From contig OMWB01000011.1 in NCBI GenBank assembly GCA_900314645.1, positions 26,944-90,943 on the forward strand: a stretch of DNA of 64,000 bases, read 5' to 3'. Positions 8,913-19,366 of the stretch are shown piece by piece. The notes under the pieces are model-generated. The model was not told the DNA's origin. It did no database searches and worked only from the letters and a program-made list of their open reading frames with translations. The position numbers were made by a program, and so were the translations under genes. Origin of the DNA: an uncultured Actinomycetes bacterium. Lineage in GTDB: Bacteria > Actinomycetota > Coriobacteriia > Coriobacteriales > Atopobiaceae. The stretch's first letter is position 1. Every line of letters starts with the position of its first letter.

Positions 8913-10844
8913 ATGCAGGACGGGTTCGTCAAGGTCAGCGCCCGCACGCCCGAGGTCCGCGTCGCGGATGTCAACTTCAATGTCGAGCAGTGCGTGCGTC
9001 AGGTTGAGGACGCGTGCGCCGACGGAGCAAAGGTGGTCGTGCTCCCTGAGCTCTGCATCACGGGATATACCTGCGAAGACCTCTTCTGGCAAGATGCCCT
9101 GCTCGATGCCGCTCAGCGTGGGCTCTATGCCTTTGCCGAGCAGACGTCCGCGCTCGATGCGCTCCTGTTCGTGGGCGTGCCCTGGCGCGTGAACGGCAAG
9201 CTCTACAACTGCGCGGCGGCGCTCTGCGGCGGCGAGGTCCTGGCGCTCATCCCCAAGACCTTCGTTCCCAACTACAACGAGTTCTACGAGATTCGTCACT
9301 TTACGCCTGCGCCAACCTCCTGCGGCTGCGACTTCATCGACATGGGCCAGGAGGAGCTTGTGCCCTTTGGCACCAACGTGCTGCTGCGCTGCTCGTCCAT
9401 GCCCGATCTCGTGGTTGCCGCAGAGGTTTGCGAGGACCTGTGGGCGCCCAACCCGCCGTCGGTCGCCCACGCACTTGCAGGCGCCACCGTCATCGTTAAC
9501 CTCTCGGCCTCCAACGCCATCGTGGGCAAGGCGGCCTATCGCCGTCAGCTGGTGGTGGGACAGAGCGCGCGATTGGTTTGCGCCTATCTCTATACCAGCG
9601 CTGGTTGGGGAGAGTCCACCACCGACGTGGTCTTCGCCGGCCACGACATGATTGCCGAAAACGGCACCCTGCTTGCGGAGTCAGCCCCGTTTGGAATGGG
9701 CAACGCTACCAGCGAGATTGACGTCTCCTCCATCGTCACCGAGCGCATGCGCATGTCCACCTTCAACACGACGCGTCCTGGCGGCGAAGCGGACTACGTT
9801 GAGGTCAGCTTCACGCTGGCGCGCGAGAAGACCGAGCTCACGCGCTTTGTGTCGGCTCGTCCGTTTGTGCCGTCCGACGGCGCCGAGCGCGACGCGCGCT
9901 GCGAGGACGTCTTCACCATCCAGGCTTGGGGCCTCGCAAAGCGCCTCGACCATACGCACTGCTCGTGTGCGGTGGTGGGCGTCTCGGGCGGCCTTGACTC
10001 CACGCTGGCGCTCTTGGTGACGGTTCGCGCCTTTGACCTGCTTGGACTTGACCGCAACGGCATCATTGCGGTGACCATGCCCGGCTTTGGCACCACTGAC
10101 CGAACCCACGGTAACGCCACTACGCTTTCCGATGCACTGGGCGTGCAGCTGCGCGAGGTGTCCATCGTGCCGGCTGTACGTCAGCACTTTGCCGACATCG
10201 GCCATGACGAGTCCATCCACGACGTCACCTACGAGAACTGCCAGGCGCGCGAGCGCACGCAGATCATCATGGACATCGCCAACAAGGAAGGTGGCATGGT
10301 CATCGGCACCGGCGACCTCTCCGAGCTCGCGCTTGGCTGGGCAACGTACAACGGCGACCACATGTCTATGTACGGCGTGAACGGCGGCGTGCCCAAGACC
10401 CTCGTGCGTCACCTCGTGCGCTACGTGGCCGATACCTGCGAGAACGATGCCGAGGCCGACATCCTCTACGACGTGCTCGACACCCCGGTCTCGCCAGAGC
10501 TTCTGCCTGCCAACGAGGACGGTACCATCGCGCAGCAGACGGAGGACCTCGTCGGTCCGTACGAGCTGCATGACTTCTTCCTCTATCAGGTGCTGCGCCG
10601 CAACTTCACGCCCCGCAAGGTGTACCGTCTGGCCGTGTACGCCTTTGAGGGCGAGTATGACGAGCCGACCATCCTGAAGTGGCTGAAGGTGTTCTACCGG
10701 CGGTTCTTTGCGCAGCAGTTCAAGCGTAGCTGCCTGCCTGACGGACCCAAGGTGGGCTCGGTGGCCGTCAGTCCGCGCGGCGACCTGCGCATGCCGAGCG
10801 ACGCATGCGCCACGCTCTGGCTCTCCGAGCTGCAAAGCCTGTAA
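8913..10844 (+). CDS. nadE: Glutamine-dependent NAD+ synthetase
   Basis: A 643-residue two-domain cytoplasmic enzyme for the last step of NAD synthesis: deamido-NAD plus glutamine and ATP gives NAD. The N-terminal nitrilase-like glutaminase has its Glu-Lys-Cys triad in LPELCITGY, PKTFVPNYNEFYE and AAEVCEDLW. The C-terminal synthetase has the pyrophosphate loop GVSGGLDSTLALL near residue 360. The long form is the one typical of actinobacteria. The ATG at 8913 follows AAGGAGG. A 30-bp-stem inverted repeat starts 5 bp after the stop and separates it from groES. Confidence 0.95.
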   Translation: MQDGFVKVSARTPEVRVADVNFNVEQCVRQVEDACADGAKVVVLPELCITGYTCEDLFWQDALLDAAQRGLYAFAEQTSALDALLFVGVPWRVNGKLYNCAAALCGGEVLALIPKTFVPNYNEFYEIRHFTPAPTSCGCDFIDMGQEELVPFGTNVLLRCSSMPDLVVAAEVCEDLWAPNPPSVAHALAGATVIVNLSASNAIVGKAAYRRQLVVGQSARLVCAYLYTSAGWGESTTDVVFAGHDMIAENGTLLAESAPFGMGNATSEIDVSSIVTERMRMSTFNTTRPGGEADYVEVSFTLAREKTELTRFVSARPFVPSDGAERDARCEDVFTIQAWGLAKRLDHTHCSCAVVGVSGGLDSTLALLVTVRAFDLLGLDRNGIIAVTMPGFGTTDRTHGNATTLSDALGVQLREVSIVPAVRQHFADIGHDESIHDVTYENCQARERTQIIMDIANKEGGMVIGTGDLSELALGWATYNGDHMSMYGVNGGVPKTLVRHLVRYVADTCENDAEADILYDVLDTPVSPELLPANEDGTIAQQTEDLVGPYELHDFFLYQVLRRNFTPRKVYRLAVYAFEGEYDEPTILKWLKVFYRRFFAQQFKRSCLPDGPKVGSVAVSPRGDLRMPSDACATLWLSELQSL

Positions 10845-10849
10845 CCCAG

Positions 10850-10920
10850 TGCGTCTAGGGGGCTACCCCCGGGACGCACTGGGTCCTGCGGTGCGTCCCG
10901 GGGGTAGCCCCCTAGACGCA
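10850..10920. repeat. Long perfect inverted repeat (30-bp arms), GGGGGTAGCCCCC family
   Basis: Arms 10850-10879 and 10891-10920 are perfectly complementary with an 11-nt loop, beginning 5 bp after the nadE stop. Each arm is itself an imperfect dyad: GTGCGTC against GACGCA around GGGGGTAGCCCCC. It could therefore fold as one long hairpin or as two short ones. Related copies are at 41929, 47900 and 52977. Confidence 0.95.
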
Positions 10921-10954
10921 TCGGTAGCCTTCACATCGCGCATGTAAAAAATCT

Positions 10955-10980
10955 AAGTGCCTCTTTGAAGATTTGCACTT
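10955..10980. promoter_or_regulatory. Weak dyad upstream of groES, possible operator
   Basis: AAGTGC (10955-10960) and GCACTT (10975-10980) form a 6-bp dyad with a 14-nt spacer, about 110 bp before the groES start. It matches neither the CIRCE consensus nor the HspR (HAIR) consensus. A TATAGT hexamer at 11008-11013 could be a -10 box, but no convincing -35 is in register. Confidence 0.25.
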
Positions 10981-11091
10981 TGTCGTGTTATCGAGCGGCA
11001 TAGTGGGTATAGTTCTCTGCGTTGGAAAAGCGTTCCCGTTATGGGTCGCCCTATAAGTTCGCGCCTCGTGCGCGTAAAGGAGGTAATTGGA

Positions 11092-11382
11092 ATGACGCTT
11101 AAGCCGCTGGGAGACCGCGTTCTCGTTAAGCCCGCACCCAAGGAGGATCGCACCTCCTCTGGCCTGTACATCTCTTCTGGTGCCCAGGAGAAGCCGCAGC
11201 GCGGCGAGGTCATCGCTGTTGGTGCTGGCAAGCTGAACGACAAGGGCGAGCGTATCGCTATGGACGTCCAGGTGGGCGACCAGGTGTATTACGGCAAGTT
11301 TGGCGGCAACGAGGTCAAGATTGACGGCGAGGACTTCCTGCTCCTTCGTGCCGATGACATCTACGCCATCATCACCGACTAG
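11092..11382 (+). CDS. groS: Co-chaperonin GroES
   Basis: A 96-residue co-chaperonin that forms the seven-membered lid of GroEL. It begins with the typical LKPLGDRVLVKP and carries a mobile-loop region (EDRTSSGLYIS). It ends with a segment binding the GroEL apical domain. The ATG at 11092 lies 9 bp after AAAGGAGG. groEL follows 37 bp later in the same operon. Confidence 0.97.
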   Translation: MTLKPLGDRVLVKPAPKEDRTSSGLYISSGAQEKPQRGEVIAVGAGKLNDKGERIAMDVQVGDQVYYGKFGGNEVKIDGEDFLLLRADDIYAIITD

Positions 11383-11416
11383 CACTCGCATCCCAAAACC
11401 ACTTTTGGAGGTATGA

Positions 11417-13060
<1,644 letters not shown>

Positions 13061-13072
13061 TCGGCACGGGGG

Positions 13073-13172
13073 GCGCAGCTCCCTAAACTAGCCAAACGTC
13101 CTCGAAGAGGGGTCGGGCCTAACGGCCCGGCCCCTCTTCTGCGGAATGTTTGGCTAGTTTAGGGAGCTGCGC
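13073..13172. repeat. Nested inverted repeat after groEL (25-bp outer, ~14-bp inner stem)
   Basis: Outer arms 13073-13097 and 13148-13172 pair perfectly over 25 bp. Inside them a second hairpin (13106-13119 with 13124-13137) has a 4-nt loop and a short pyrimidine run, and looks like a conventional terminator. The whole element starts 12 bp after the groEL stop. Confidence 0.92.
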
Positions 13173-13191
13173 GCGCCACTTACTACCTGCC

Positions 13192-13220
13192 TTAATTCAT
13201 TTCTTTTATGTTGGTACAAT
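13192..13220 (+). promoter_or_regulatory. Candidate promoter of the Fe-S protein gene
   Basis: TTAATT at 13192-13197 and TACAAT at 13215-13220 are 17 bp apart, in a short AT-rich stretch just after the groEL terminator. The -10 is good and the -35 is weak. It lies 38 bp upstream of the chosen ATG. Confidence 0.45.
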
Positions 13221-13258
13221 CGTTATTTGTGACTCGCACGAACATGAGAGGGGGTTCA

Positions 13259-14530
13259 ATGGCTGAGCAGCGGGACATGCTGGATGATCTTATTGACATC
13301 TCTGATAGCTGGCAGGCGCTTTCCAACCCGTTTGGCGGCGTGATGGACACCCTCACGCAGGATCCCAGCAAGATTAAGAAGTGGGATCCGGGCGAGTATA
13401 AGGAGGTTCCGCGCCCCAACGCCGTCACCTGCCTGCAGATAACCTCGCAGTCCACCGAGGTGTGTGGGCGATGCCTCGAGGCGTGCCCGACGGCGGCCAT
13501 CGAGATCCTTCCCGCAGCGAAGAAGATCAAGATCGGTGAGGACTGCCGCAAGTGCGGCCTGTGCTCGGCGGTGTGTCCTGTGGACACGTTCCTTACCAGC
13601 AAGCTGGCGGCAAAGGTGCTCTATGACCGTATCGCGCGCGTTGCGAGCGCTTACGAGCAGGCATACATCACCTGCACGCGCGCGCTGGGACGCCTGCCCA
13701 AGGACAACGAGATTGTGCTTTCGTGCGTTGGCGCGGTTCCTACCGAGGTGTGGTTCTCCCTGCTTGCGGAGTATTCCAACCTCTGCGTCTACCTGCCGCT
13801 TGGCATCTGCGACCGTTGTCGCACCGTGACGGGCGAGGCGGTCTACGCCGACAGCATCGGCACGGCGGAGGAGCTGGCAAACAATGCGGTGGGTCTTGAG
13901 GTGGACGCCTCTGCGATGACGCACGAGTACACGCGCGCGTACAAGCGCAGCCAGTTTGTGGGCAACATGGCCCGCGCAGGCATGACGGTGGCCACCAAGG
14001 GTGTTCCGGTGCTGTCTGCCGCGCAGCTCGTGGCCAACCGCATCAAAGACCATGGCACGCAGTTGATGAACGTGCAGCGCCAGATTGAGAAGGCGGTTGG
14101 CGCCAAGACCGACCAAAGTAGGCGCCGCGTGCTGACGCAAGAGCGAAAGCTTGTCCTTGCGGCGCTTCAGAAGCGGCCTGAGCTGGCAGAGAACTTCCAG
14201 CCCCGGGTGCCGGTGTGCGATTGGTCGTTCTGCACGATGTGCGGTGAGTGCGCCAAGGCATGCCCCCTGCACGCGTGCGAGGTTGACTCGAGCGGACACT
14301 TCTCGGTCGAGCCGACATACTGCGTGGGGTGCGAGGCCTGCATGATTGCTTGCCCCGAGTGCTGCATCGAGATGCAGCCGTGCGACCCGCAGGAGCTGGT
14401 CATCCCCGACGAGAACGCCGAGAAGCTCGCGGAGCGCCGGGCGGAGCTCGCGAAGCGCAAAGAAGAGATGCGCGAGCAGCTCAAGCGCGGCCTCGATGCG
14501 GTAGAGCGTATGGCAGAAGGAAACGAATAG
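13259..14530 (+). CDS. Multi-cluster 4Fe-4S ferredoxin-like protein of unknown partner
   Basis: A 423-residue cytoplasmic protein with two pairs of ferredoxin motifs. CGRCLEACP and CRKCGLCSAVCP fall in the first ~120 residues. CTMCGECAKACP and CVGCEACMIACP fall near residues 325-370. Between them is a region with LSCVGAVP and LPLGICDRCR. This resembles the cysteine pattern of MvhD/FlpD-type electron-transfer subunits, by my reading only. The C-terminus is a charged coiled coil. The ATG at 13259 follows GAGAGGGGG. It would carry electrons, but no oxidoreductase lies beside it; the next gene is ychF. The function is not known. Confidence 0.8.
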   Translation: MAEQRDMLDDLIDISDSWQALSNPFGGVMDTLTQDPSKIKKWDPGEYKEVPRPNAVTCLQITSQSTEVCGRCLEACPTAAIEILPAAKKIKIGEDCRKCGLCSAVCPVDTFLTSKLAAKVLYDRIARVASAYEQAYITCTRALGRLPKDNEIVLSCVGAVPTEVWFSLLAEYSNLCVYLPLGICDRCRTVTGEAVYADSIGTAEELANNAVGLEVDASAMTHEYTRAYKRSQFVGNMARAGMTVATKGVPVLSAAQLVANRIKDHGTQLMNVQRQIEKAVGAKTDQSRRRVLTQERKLVLAALQKRPELAENFQPRVPVCDWSFCTMCGECAKACPLHACEVDSSGHFSVEPTYCVGCEACMIACPECCIEMQPCDPQELVIPDENAEKLAERRAELAKRKEEMREQLKRGLDAVERMAEGNE

Positions 14531-14592
14531 CAGGTCAGAGGCTTGAACGTCTCGGCTTGAACGTGCTTTGTACAAGACTTGGAGATGAGATC

Positions 14593-15657
14593 GTGGCACT
14601 TTCGATTGGTATCGTGGGACTGCCCAACGTGGGCAAATCGACGCTCTTCACGGCGCTGACCCGTAAGGGTGGCCTGGCCGCCAACTACCCCTTTGCGACC
14701 ATCGACCCCAACGTGGGCATCGTGGACGTACCCGACGAGCGTCTGCAGGTGCTGGCTGACATCGTGCATCCGGGCCGCATTGTCCCGGCTACGGTGGAGT
14801 TTGTTGACATCGCGGGCCTGGTTAAGGGTGCAAGTGAGGGCGAGGGCCTGGGCAACCAGTTCCTGGCGAACATCCGCGAGACCGACGCGATCTGCGAGGT
14901 CGTGCGCTTCTTCTCTGACCCCGACGTTATCCGCCACGAGAGCAGCCATGATCCCGAGAGCGACATGGACACCATCCAGACCGAGCTCGTCCTCGCTGAC
15001 CTCGGCACGCTGGAGAAGGCCATCCCCAAGCTTGAGAAGGAGGCACGTCGCGACAAGGCCAACGCCCCCAAGCTGGCCATCGCCAAGCGCCTGCAGGAGT
15101 GGCTCAACGAGGGCAACCGCGCGGCTGACCTCGACATGACTGACGAGGAGCGTGCGGCTGCGCACGACCTCTTCTTGCTGACGATGAAGCCCATCCTCTA
15201 CGTGGCAAATGTGGACGAGGACGCCTTGGGAGAGGAGCTGCCCACCATCAATGGTGCCGAGGTCGTGCCCATCAGCGCAAAGGTTGAGTCCGAGCTCATC
15301 GAGCTTGATCCCGAAGAAGCCGCTGAGTTCCTGGCTGACCTCGGCCTTGAGCAGAGTGGCCTGGCCACGCTCGCGCAGGCGGCGTACCGTCTGCTGGGCC
15401 TGCAGAGCTACTTCACGGCTGGCGAGATGGAGGTCAAGGCCTGGACCATCCCCGTGGGCGCTAAGGCCCCGCAGGCCGCGGGCGTCATCCACTCCGACTT
15501 TGAGCGCGGCTTCATCAAGGCGCAGGTCTGCAGCTATGAGGACTACGTGGCGCTGGGTGGCGAGCAAGGGTGCAAGAACGCCGGCAAGCTCCGCATGGAA
15601 GGCAAGGAGTACGTCGTCCAGGACGGCGACGTGATGCACTTCATGTTTAACGTCTAA
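14593..15657 (+). CDS. ychF: Redox-regulated ATPase/GTPase YchF (OLA1 family)
   Basis: A 354-residue Obg-family P-loop NTPase linked to ribosome and translation stress. G1 is GLPNVGKST, G3 lies in DIAGLVKGA, and the NxxE-type specificity segment is YVANVDEDAL. The C-terminal TGS domain (residues ~270-354) ends with the usual VQDGDVMHFMFNV. The start is a GTG at 14593 after GGAGATGAG; the protein then has normal family length. Upstream in-frame sequence overlaps the Fe-S gene and is not conserved-looking. It is followed by a 34-bp-stem inverted repeat. Confidence 0.95.
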   Translation: MALSIGIVGLPNVGKSTLFTALTRKGGLAANYPFATIDPNVGIVDVPDERLQVLADIVHPGRIVPATVEFVDIAGLVKGASEGEGLGNQFLANIRETDAICEVVRFFSDPDVIRHESSHDPESDMDTIQTELVLADLGTLEKAIPKLEKEARRDKANAPKLAIAKRLQEWLNEGNRAADLDMTDEERAAAHDLFLLTMKPILYVANVDEDALGEELPTINGAEVVPISAKVESELIELDPEEAAEFLADLGLEQSGLATLAQAAYRLLGLQSYFTAGEMEVKAWTIPVGAKAPQAAGVIHSDFERGFIKAQVCSYEDYVALGGEQGCKNAGKLRMEGKEYVVQDGDVMHFMFNV

Positions 15658-15671
15658 CTCGACGAGCATAC

Positions 15672-15773
15672 GCTCCGCCGGGAAGGGCAGGGGCCTCCGC
15701 AGCTGCTCAGGCGCGCCTTTGGCGCGCGCTTCGCAATCGCAGCTGCGGAGGTCCCTGCCCTTCCCGGCGGAGC
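15672..15773. repeat. Long inverted repeat (34-bp arms, one mismatch) after ychF
   Basis: Arms 15672-15705 and 15740-15773 pair at 33 of 34 positions. A small inner hairpin, GCGCGCC/GGCGCGC, occupies the loop at 15711-15727. It starts 14 bp after the ychF stop. The following ~380 bp up to nagB contain no gene I can support and no riboswitch or clear promoter that I recognise. Confidence 0.92.
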
Positions 15774-16157
15774 TTCTGAAGCGTCCTGGTTAGGGGCCGT
15801 TTTGGGTCAGATTTGGGCTGGGGCTCAAACTGAAGTGCGGGTGGTGTTACTTGTTTCATACGTTCCGTTAATTCACTGTGTGGTTTTATGTGATGCGGCA
15901 CTGGCGTGGTTAAATACTGCCTTGTAAAACAGAGTCCCCCGAGAGGAGGCTTTTTTTCTGGGAGTCTGTTAGCGCCTGGACCGTAATTGGTTGACGAGGA
16001 TGGCAGTTATCGAAAGACTCGGCGGATGCTGCCACGGCCACATGCAGTGGGTCGCAGGGAGAGAGCAAAAAGCAGAATCAACACTGTAACAGAGGCTCTT
16101 CCGACACTGAGAAACGCACCCGATGCGACACATGTCGCAGCAAAAGGAGATTTCATC

Positions 16158-16949
16158 ATGCGCGTTGTCATTCAGGACGATTATCAGAAGATGTGCAAGT
16201 GGGCGGCTGACTATATCGCCAACAAGATTCGCAACCACAAGGAGGACCGTCCGTTCGTGCTCGGTCTCCCTACGGGCTCTAGCCCCATTGGTGTCTATCA
16301 GGAGCTGGTGCGTCAGAACCAGGCTGGCGAGCTCTCGTTTGCTAACGTCGTGACCTTCAACATGGACGAGTATGTGGGCCTCGACCATGATCATGACCAG
16401 AGCTACTGGTACTTCATGCACGACAACTTCTTCGATCACCTGGTTGACATGAAGCCGGAGAACATCAACATCCTCAACGGCATGGCCGAGGACCCCGAGG
16501 CCGAGTGCGCCGCATACGAGGAGAAGATTGCCTCCTATGGCGGCATCGACCTCTTCATGGGCGGCATCGGCGTTGACGGCCACATCGCCTTCAACGAGCC
16601 CTATACCTCGCTCAACTCCCGCACGGGTCTGCGTGCTCTGACCACCGACACCCGTATCGTCAACTCCCGCTTCTTTGGCAACGACCCGGAGAAGGTTCCG
16701 GCGTTCGCGCTGTCCGTGGGCGTCGGCACCGTTACCGACTCCAAGGAAGTTATGATCCTCATCAACGGCCACAACAAGGCCCGCGCGCTTGCCCATACCG
16801 TCGAGGGCGGCGTCAGCCACAAGTGGACCTGCTCTGCGCTTCAGATGCACAACGGCGCCATCATCGCCTGCGACGAGGCTGCCTGCGGCGAGCTGACCGT
16901 TGACACCTACAAGTACTTCCTCGACATCGAGAAGGATCAGAGGCTCTAG
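16158..16949 (+). CDS. nagB: Glucosamine-6-phosphate deaminase
   Basis: A 263-residue enzyme converting glucosamine-6-phosphate to fructose-6-phosphate and ammonia. Key segments are [13 protein letters not shown] (phosphate loop), FNMDEYVGL (active-site aspartate) and [14 protein letters not shown] (catalytic His region). The ATG at 16158 follows AAAAGGAG; longer in-frame starts lack a ribosome-binding site. The next two genes continue amino-sugar metabolism, 3 bp and then an overlap away, so this is one operon linking catabolism (NagB) with GlmM. Confidence 0.95.
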   Translation: MRVVIQDDYQKMCKWAADYIANKIRNHKEDRPFVLGLPTGSSPIGVYQELVRQNQAGELSFANVVTFNMDEYVGLDHDHDQSYWYFMHDNFFDHLVDMKPENINILNGMAEDPEAECAAYEEKIASYGGIDLFMGGIGVDGHIAFNEPYTSLNSRTGLRALTTDTRIVNSRFFGNDPEKVPAFALSVGVGTVTDSKEVMILINGHNKARALAHTVEGGVSHKWTCSALQMHNGAIIACDEAACGELTVDTYKYFLDIEKDQRL

Positions 16950-16952
16950 GAT

Positions 16953-17618
16953 ATGTACACCATCAAAGACCTTTATGACCTCGACCACTCGCTGGCGGGG
17001 AAATATCTCATGCAGTTCACGTACCCTTGGGAGGCACTCAAGGGCATCAAGGACCTGATTCTTGAGCTTGGCCCCACCCTGGGAGACGACTACGAGGAAG
17101 TCCAGCCGCAGGTGTGGGTGCACAAGACCGCGAAGGTCTTCCCCTCGGCGTATCTCGGTGCGCCGTGCATCATCGGTCCCGAGACCGAGGTGCGCCACTG
17201 CGCCTTCGTGCGCGGCTCTGCGCTGGTTGGTGCCAACTGCGTGGTGGGCAACTCTGTCGAGCTCAAGAACGTGATTCTCTTCGATCACGTGCAGACGCCA
17301 CACTACAACTATGTTGGCGACTCCATCCTTGGCTACTACAGCCACATGGGTGCCGGCAGCATCACCTCCAACGTGAAGGCTGACAAGCAGCTCGTCGTTG
17401 TCCACAACGGCACCGAGCAGATCGAGACGGGCGTGAAGAAGTTCGGCGCCATGCTCGGCGACCACGTCGAGGTTGGCTGCAACGCCGTCCTCAACCCCGG
17501 CACGGTTATCGGACGCTGGAGCAACGTGTACCCCACGTCGTGTGTCCGCGGCGTCGTGCCTGAGCACTGCATTTTCAAGAATAGCGGCGATATCGTAAGG
17601 AAACGTGAGAATGGGTAA
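16953..17618 (+). CDS. Left-handed beta-helix sugar-phosphate acyltransferase-like protein
   Basis: A 221-residue protein whose residues ~55-205 show the hexapeptide-repeat pattern of a left-handed beta-helix (for example GPETEVRHCAFVRG, GADCVVGNSVEL-like turns, GCNAVLNPGTVIG). It resembles the acetyltransferase half of GlmU, without the N-terminal pyrophosphorylase domain. The first ~50 residues (starting YTIKDLYDLDHSL) resemble the linker seen in such proteins. Position between nagB and glmM suggests action on glucosamine-1-phosphate or a related sugar phosphate. That role is inferred from context. It overlaps glmM by 8 bp. Confidence 0.75.
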   Translation: MYTIKDLYDLDHSLAGKYLMQFTYPWEALKGIKDLILELGPTLGDDYEEVQPQVWVHKTAKVFPSAYLGAPCIIGPETEVRHCAFVRGSALVGANCVVGNSVELKNVILFDHVQTPHYNYVGDSILGYYSHMGAGSITSNVKADKQLVVVHNGTEQIETGVKKFGAMLGDHVEVGCNAVLNPGTVIGRWSNVYPTSCVRGVVPEHCIFKNSGDIVRKRENG

Positions 17619-18957
17619 GTATTTCGGAACTGACGGCTTTCGTGGCGAGGCCAACAAGGACCTGACCTACGAGCATGCTATCCAGATTGGTCGTTTCCTT
17701 GGTTGGTACTACGGTGCCAGGCAAGGCAAGAAGGCCAAGATTGTCATTGGTAAGGACACCCGCAGGTCGTCCTACATGTTTGAGTACGCGCTGTGCACCG
17801 GCCTTATGGCGAGTGGCGCCGATGCCTACATCATGCATGTGACCACCACCCCGTCGGTGTCTTACATTTGCAGTAGGGACGACTTTGACTGCGGCATCAT
17901 GATCTCTGCCTCGCACAACCCGTTCTACGACAACGGCATCAAGCTGCTGAACGGTAACGGCGAGAAGATGGACGAGGAGACCATCCTTATGGTCGAGGAC
18001 TTCATCGACGGCAAGATCGAGATCCCCGTTGCCGAGCGTGCCGAGATTGGCCGCACCGTCGACTTCGTCGCAGGCCGCAACCGCTACATTGGCCACCTCA
18101 TCTCGATGAACAAGTTCAGCTTCAAGGGCATCAAGGTTGGCCTGGACGTCGCGAATGGCTCCGCATGGCAGATTGCCAAGCACGTGTTTGACGCGCTGGG
18201 TGCCAAGACCTACGTGATGAGCGACGAGCCCAACGGCCTGAACATCAACACCGACTGCGGCTCCACGCACATCGAGCACCTGCAGAAGTTCGTCGTGGAC
18301 AACGGCCTCGACATCGGCTTTGCCTACGACGGCGACGCCGACCGCTGCATCTGCGTCGACGAGAACGGCAACGTTGTCACCGGCGACCACGTCCTGTACA
18401 TCTACGGCCTGTACATGAAGGAGCGCGGCAAGCTCATCAACAACAAGGTCGTCACTACCGTCATGAGCAACTTCGGCCTGTACAAGGCGCTTGACCTCGT
18501 GGGCATTGAGTACGACAAGACCGCGGTGGGCGACAAGTACGTGTGGGAAAACATGGCCGAGACGGGCAACTGCATCGGCGGCGAGCAGTCGGGCCACATC
18601 ATCTTCTCCAAGTACGAGACCACGGGCGACGGCATCCTCACGAGCCTCAAGCTCATGGAGGTCATGATCGCCAAGGGCAAGCCCATGAGCGAGCTGGCCG
18701 CTCCGGTGGTGTTCTATCCGCAGGTTCTGAAGAACGTCCGCGTGAAGAGCAAGCCCGAGGCCCAGAACGACCCCGATGTCCAGGCTGCCGTCAAGAAGGT
18801 TGCCGACGAGCTGGGCGATGAGGGCCGCATTCTGGTCCGTGAGTCTGGTACTGAGCCGGTCATCCGCGTCATGGTTGAGGCGGGTACTGACGAGATCTGC
18901 GAGAAGTACGTGGATAGCGTCATTGACGTCATTACCGCGAAGGGTCATCTGGCCTAG
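17611..18957 (+). CDS. glmM: Phosphoglucosamine mutase (GlmM-like)
   Basis: A 448-residue alpha-D-phosphohexomutase interconverting glucosamine-6- and -1-phosphate for peptidoglycan precursors. It opens with KYFGTDGFRG. The phosphoserine loop is ISASHNPFYDNGIK (near residue 100), the metal-binding loop is DGDADRC (near 245), the sugar-specificity loop is GGEQSGHI, and the phosphate-binding RESGTEPVIRVM is near the C-terminus. The ATG at 17611 gives the canonical N-terminus. A conventional terminator follows. Confidence 0.93.
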   Translation: MGKYFGTDGFRGEANKDLTYEHAIQIGRFLGWYYGARQGKKAKIVIGKDTRRSSYMFEYALCTGLMASGADAYIMHVTTTPSVSYICSRDDFDCGIMISASHNPFYDNGIKLLNGNGEKMDEETILMVEDFIDGKIEIPVAERAEIGRTVDFVAGRNRYIGHLISMNKFSFKGIKVGLDVANGSAWQIAKHVFDALGAKTYVMSDEPNGLNINTDCGSTHIEHLQKFVVDNGLDIGFAYDGDADRCICVDENGNVVTGDHVLYIYGLYMKERGKLINNKVVTTVMSNFGLYKALDLVGIEYDKTAVGDKYVWENMAETGNCIGGEQSGHIIFSKYETTGDGILTSLKLMEVMIAKGKPMSELAAPVVFYPQVLKNVRVKSKPEAQNDPDVQAAVKKVADELGDEGRILVRESGTEPVIRVMVEAGTDEICEKYVDSVIDVITAKGHLA

Positions 18958-18988
18958 AAGCACTGCACAGCTCCAGTACGAAGCTGAG

Positions 18989-19032
18989 AGGCGGTCCCAC
19001 GAGGCGTATTCCTCGCGGGACCGCCTTTGTTT
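18989..19032 (+). terminator. Intrinsic terminator of the nagB-glmM operon
   Basis: A 16-bp stem with one mismatch, AGGCGGTCCCACGAGG with CCTCGCGGGACCGCCT, is followed by TTGTTTTG. It lies 31 bp after the glmM stop. Unlike most hairpins in the window it has a T-rich tail. Confidence 0.85.
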
Positions 19033-19094
19033 TGCTGGATAAGGGCGATTTGGGCCAAGTAAACGGACGCTGGTTTGGCACTGGCGGCCATTGA

Positions 19095-19256
19095 TACCAG
19101 TTTTTTGCGGTTTTGGGAAGGTCGAAAGAGACACCGTCCATTATCAATGATTCAACTATCGAAAAACCGCAGGTAAAGCTGCATATCAATAATGAAAACA
19201 AGACCTCGAAATGCCGCTATGAAAATCGACCTTCCCAAAACCGCAAAAAGCTGGTA
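19095..19256. repeat. Inverted-repeat element with AT-rich interior (31-bp arms)
   Basis: Arms 19095-19125 and 19226-19256 pair at 30 of 31 positions and enclose about 100 bp that is clearly AT-richer than the surroundings. No credible gene lies inside. The interior holds small dyads such as the ATTATCAATGATT region. It could be a miniature mobile element or an unusual member of the hairpin set. Confidence 0.85.
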
Positions 19257-19308
19257 CAAATTGCGATCCCTTGCCTATACAGGCGGCATCCGATACCGTC
19301 TACAGGCC

Positions 19309-19342
19309 AAAAGGAGGGGCCGCTGCGTTTGCAGCGACCCCT
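19309..19342 (-). terminator. Intrinsic terminator of the LCP gene
   Basis: On the minus strand AGGGGTCGCTGC and GCAGCGGCCCCT form a 12-bp stem with one G-U pair and a 4-nt loop, then CCTTTT. It sits 24 bp after the stop of the LytR-CpsA-Psr gene. Confidence 0.8.
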
Positions 19343-19366
19343 TCACGTTCAACTATCGCTTAAGAG

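Noticed and set aside
10925..11091. CIRCE or HspR operator in front of groES
   Set aside because: No match to TTAGCACTC-N9-GAGTGCTAA or to the HspR inverted repeat. Only a short AAGTGC/GCACTT dyad is present, listed at low confidence.
15774..16157. A riboswitch or glmS ribozyme upstream of nagB
   Set aside because: The leader is long, but I could match no known aptamer or ribozyme core.
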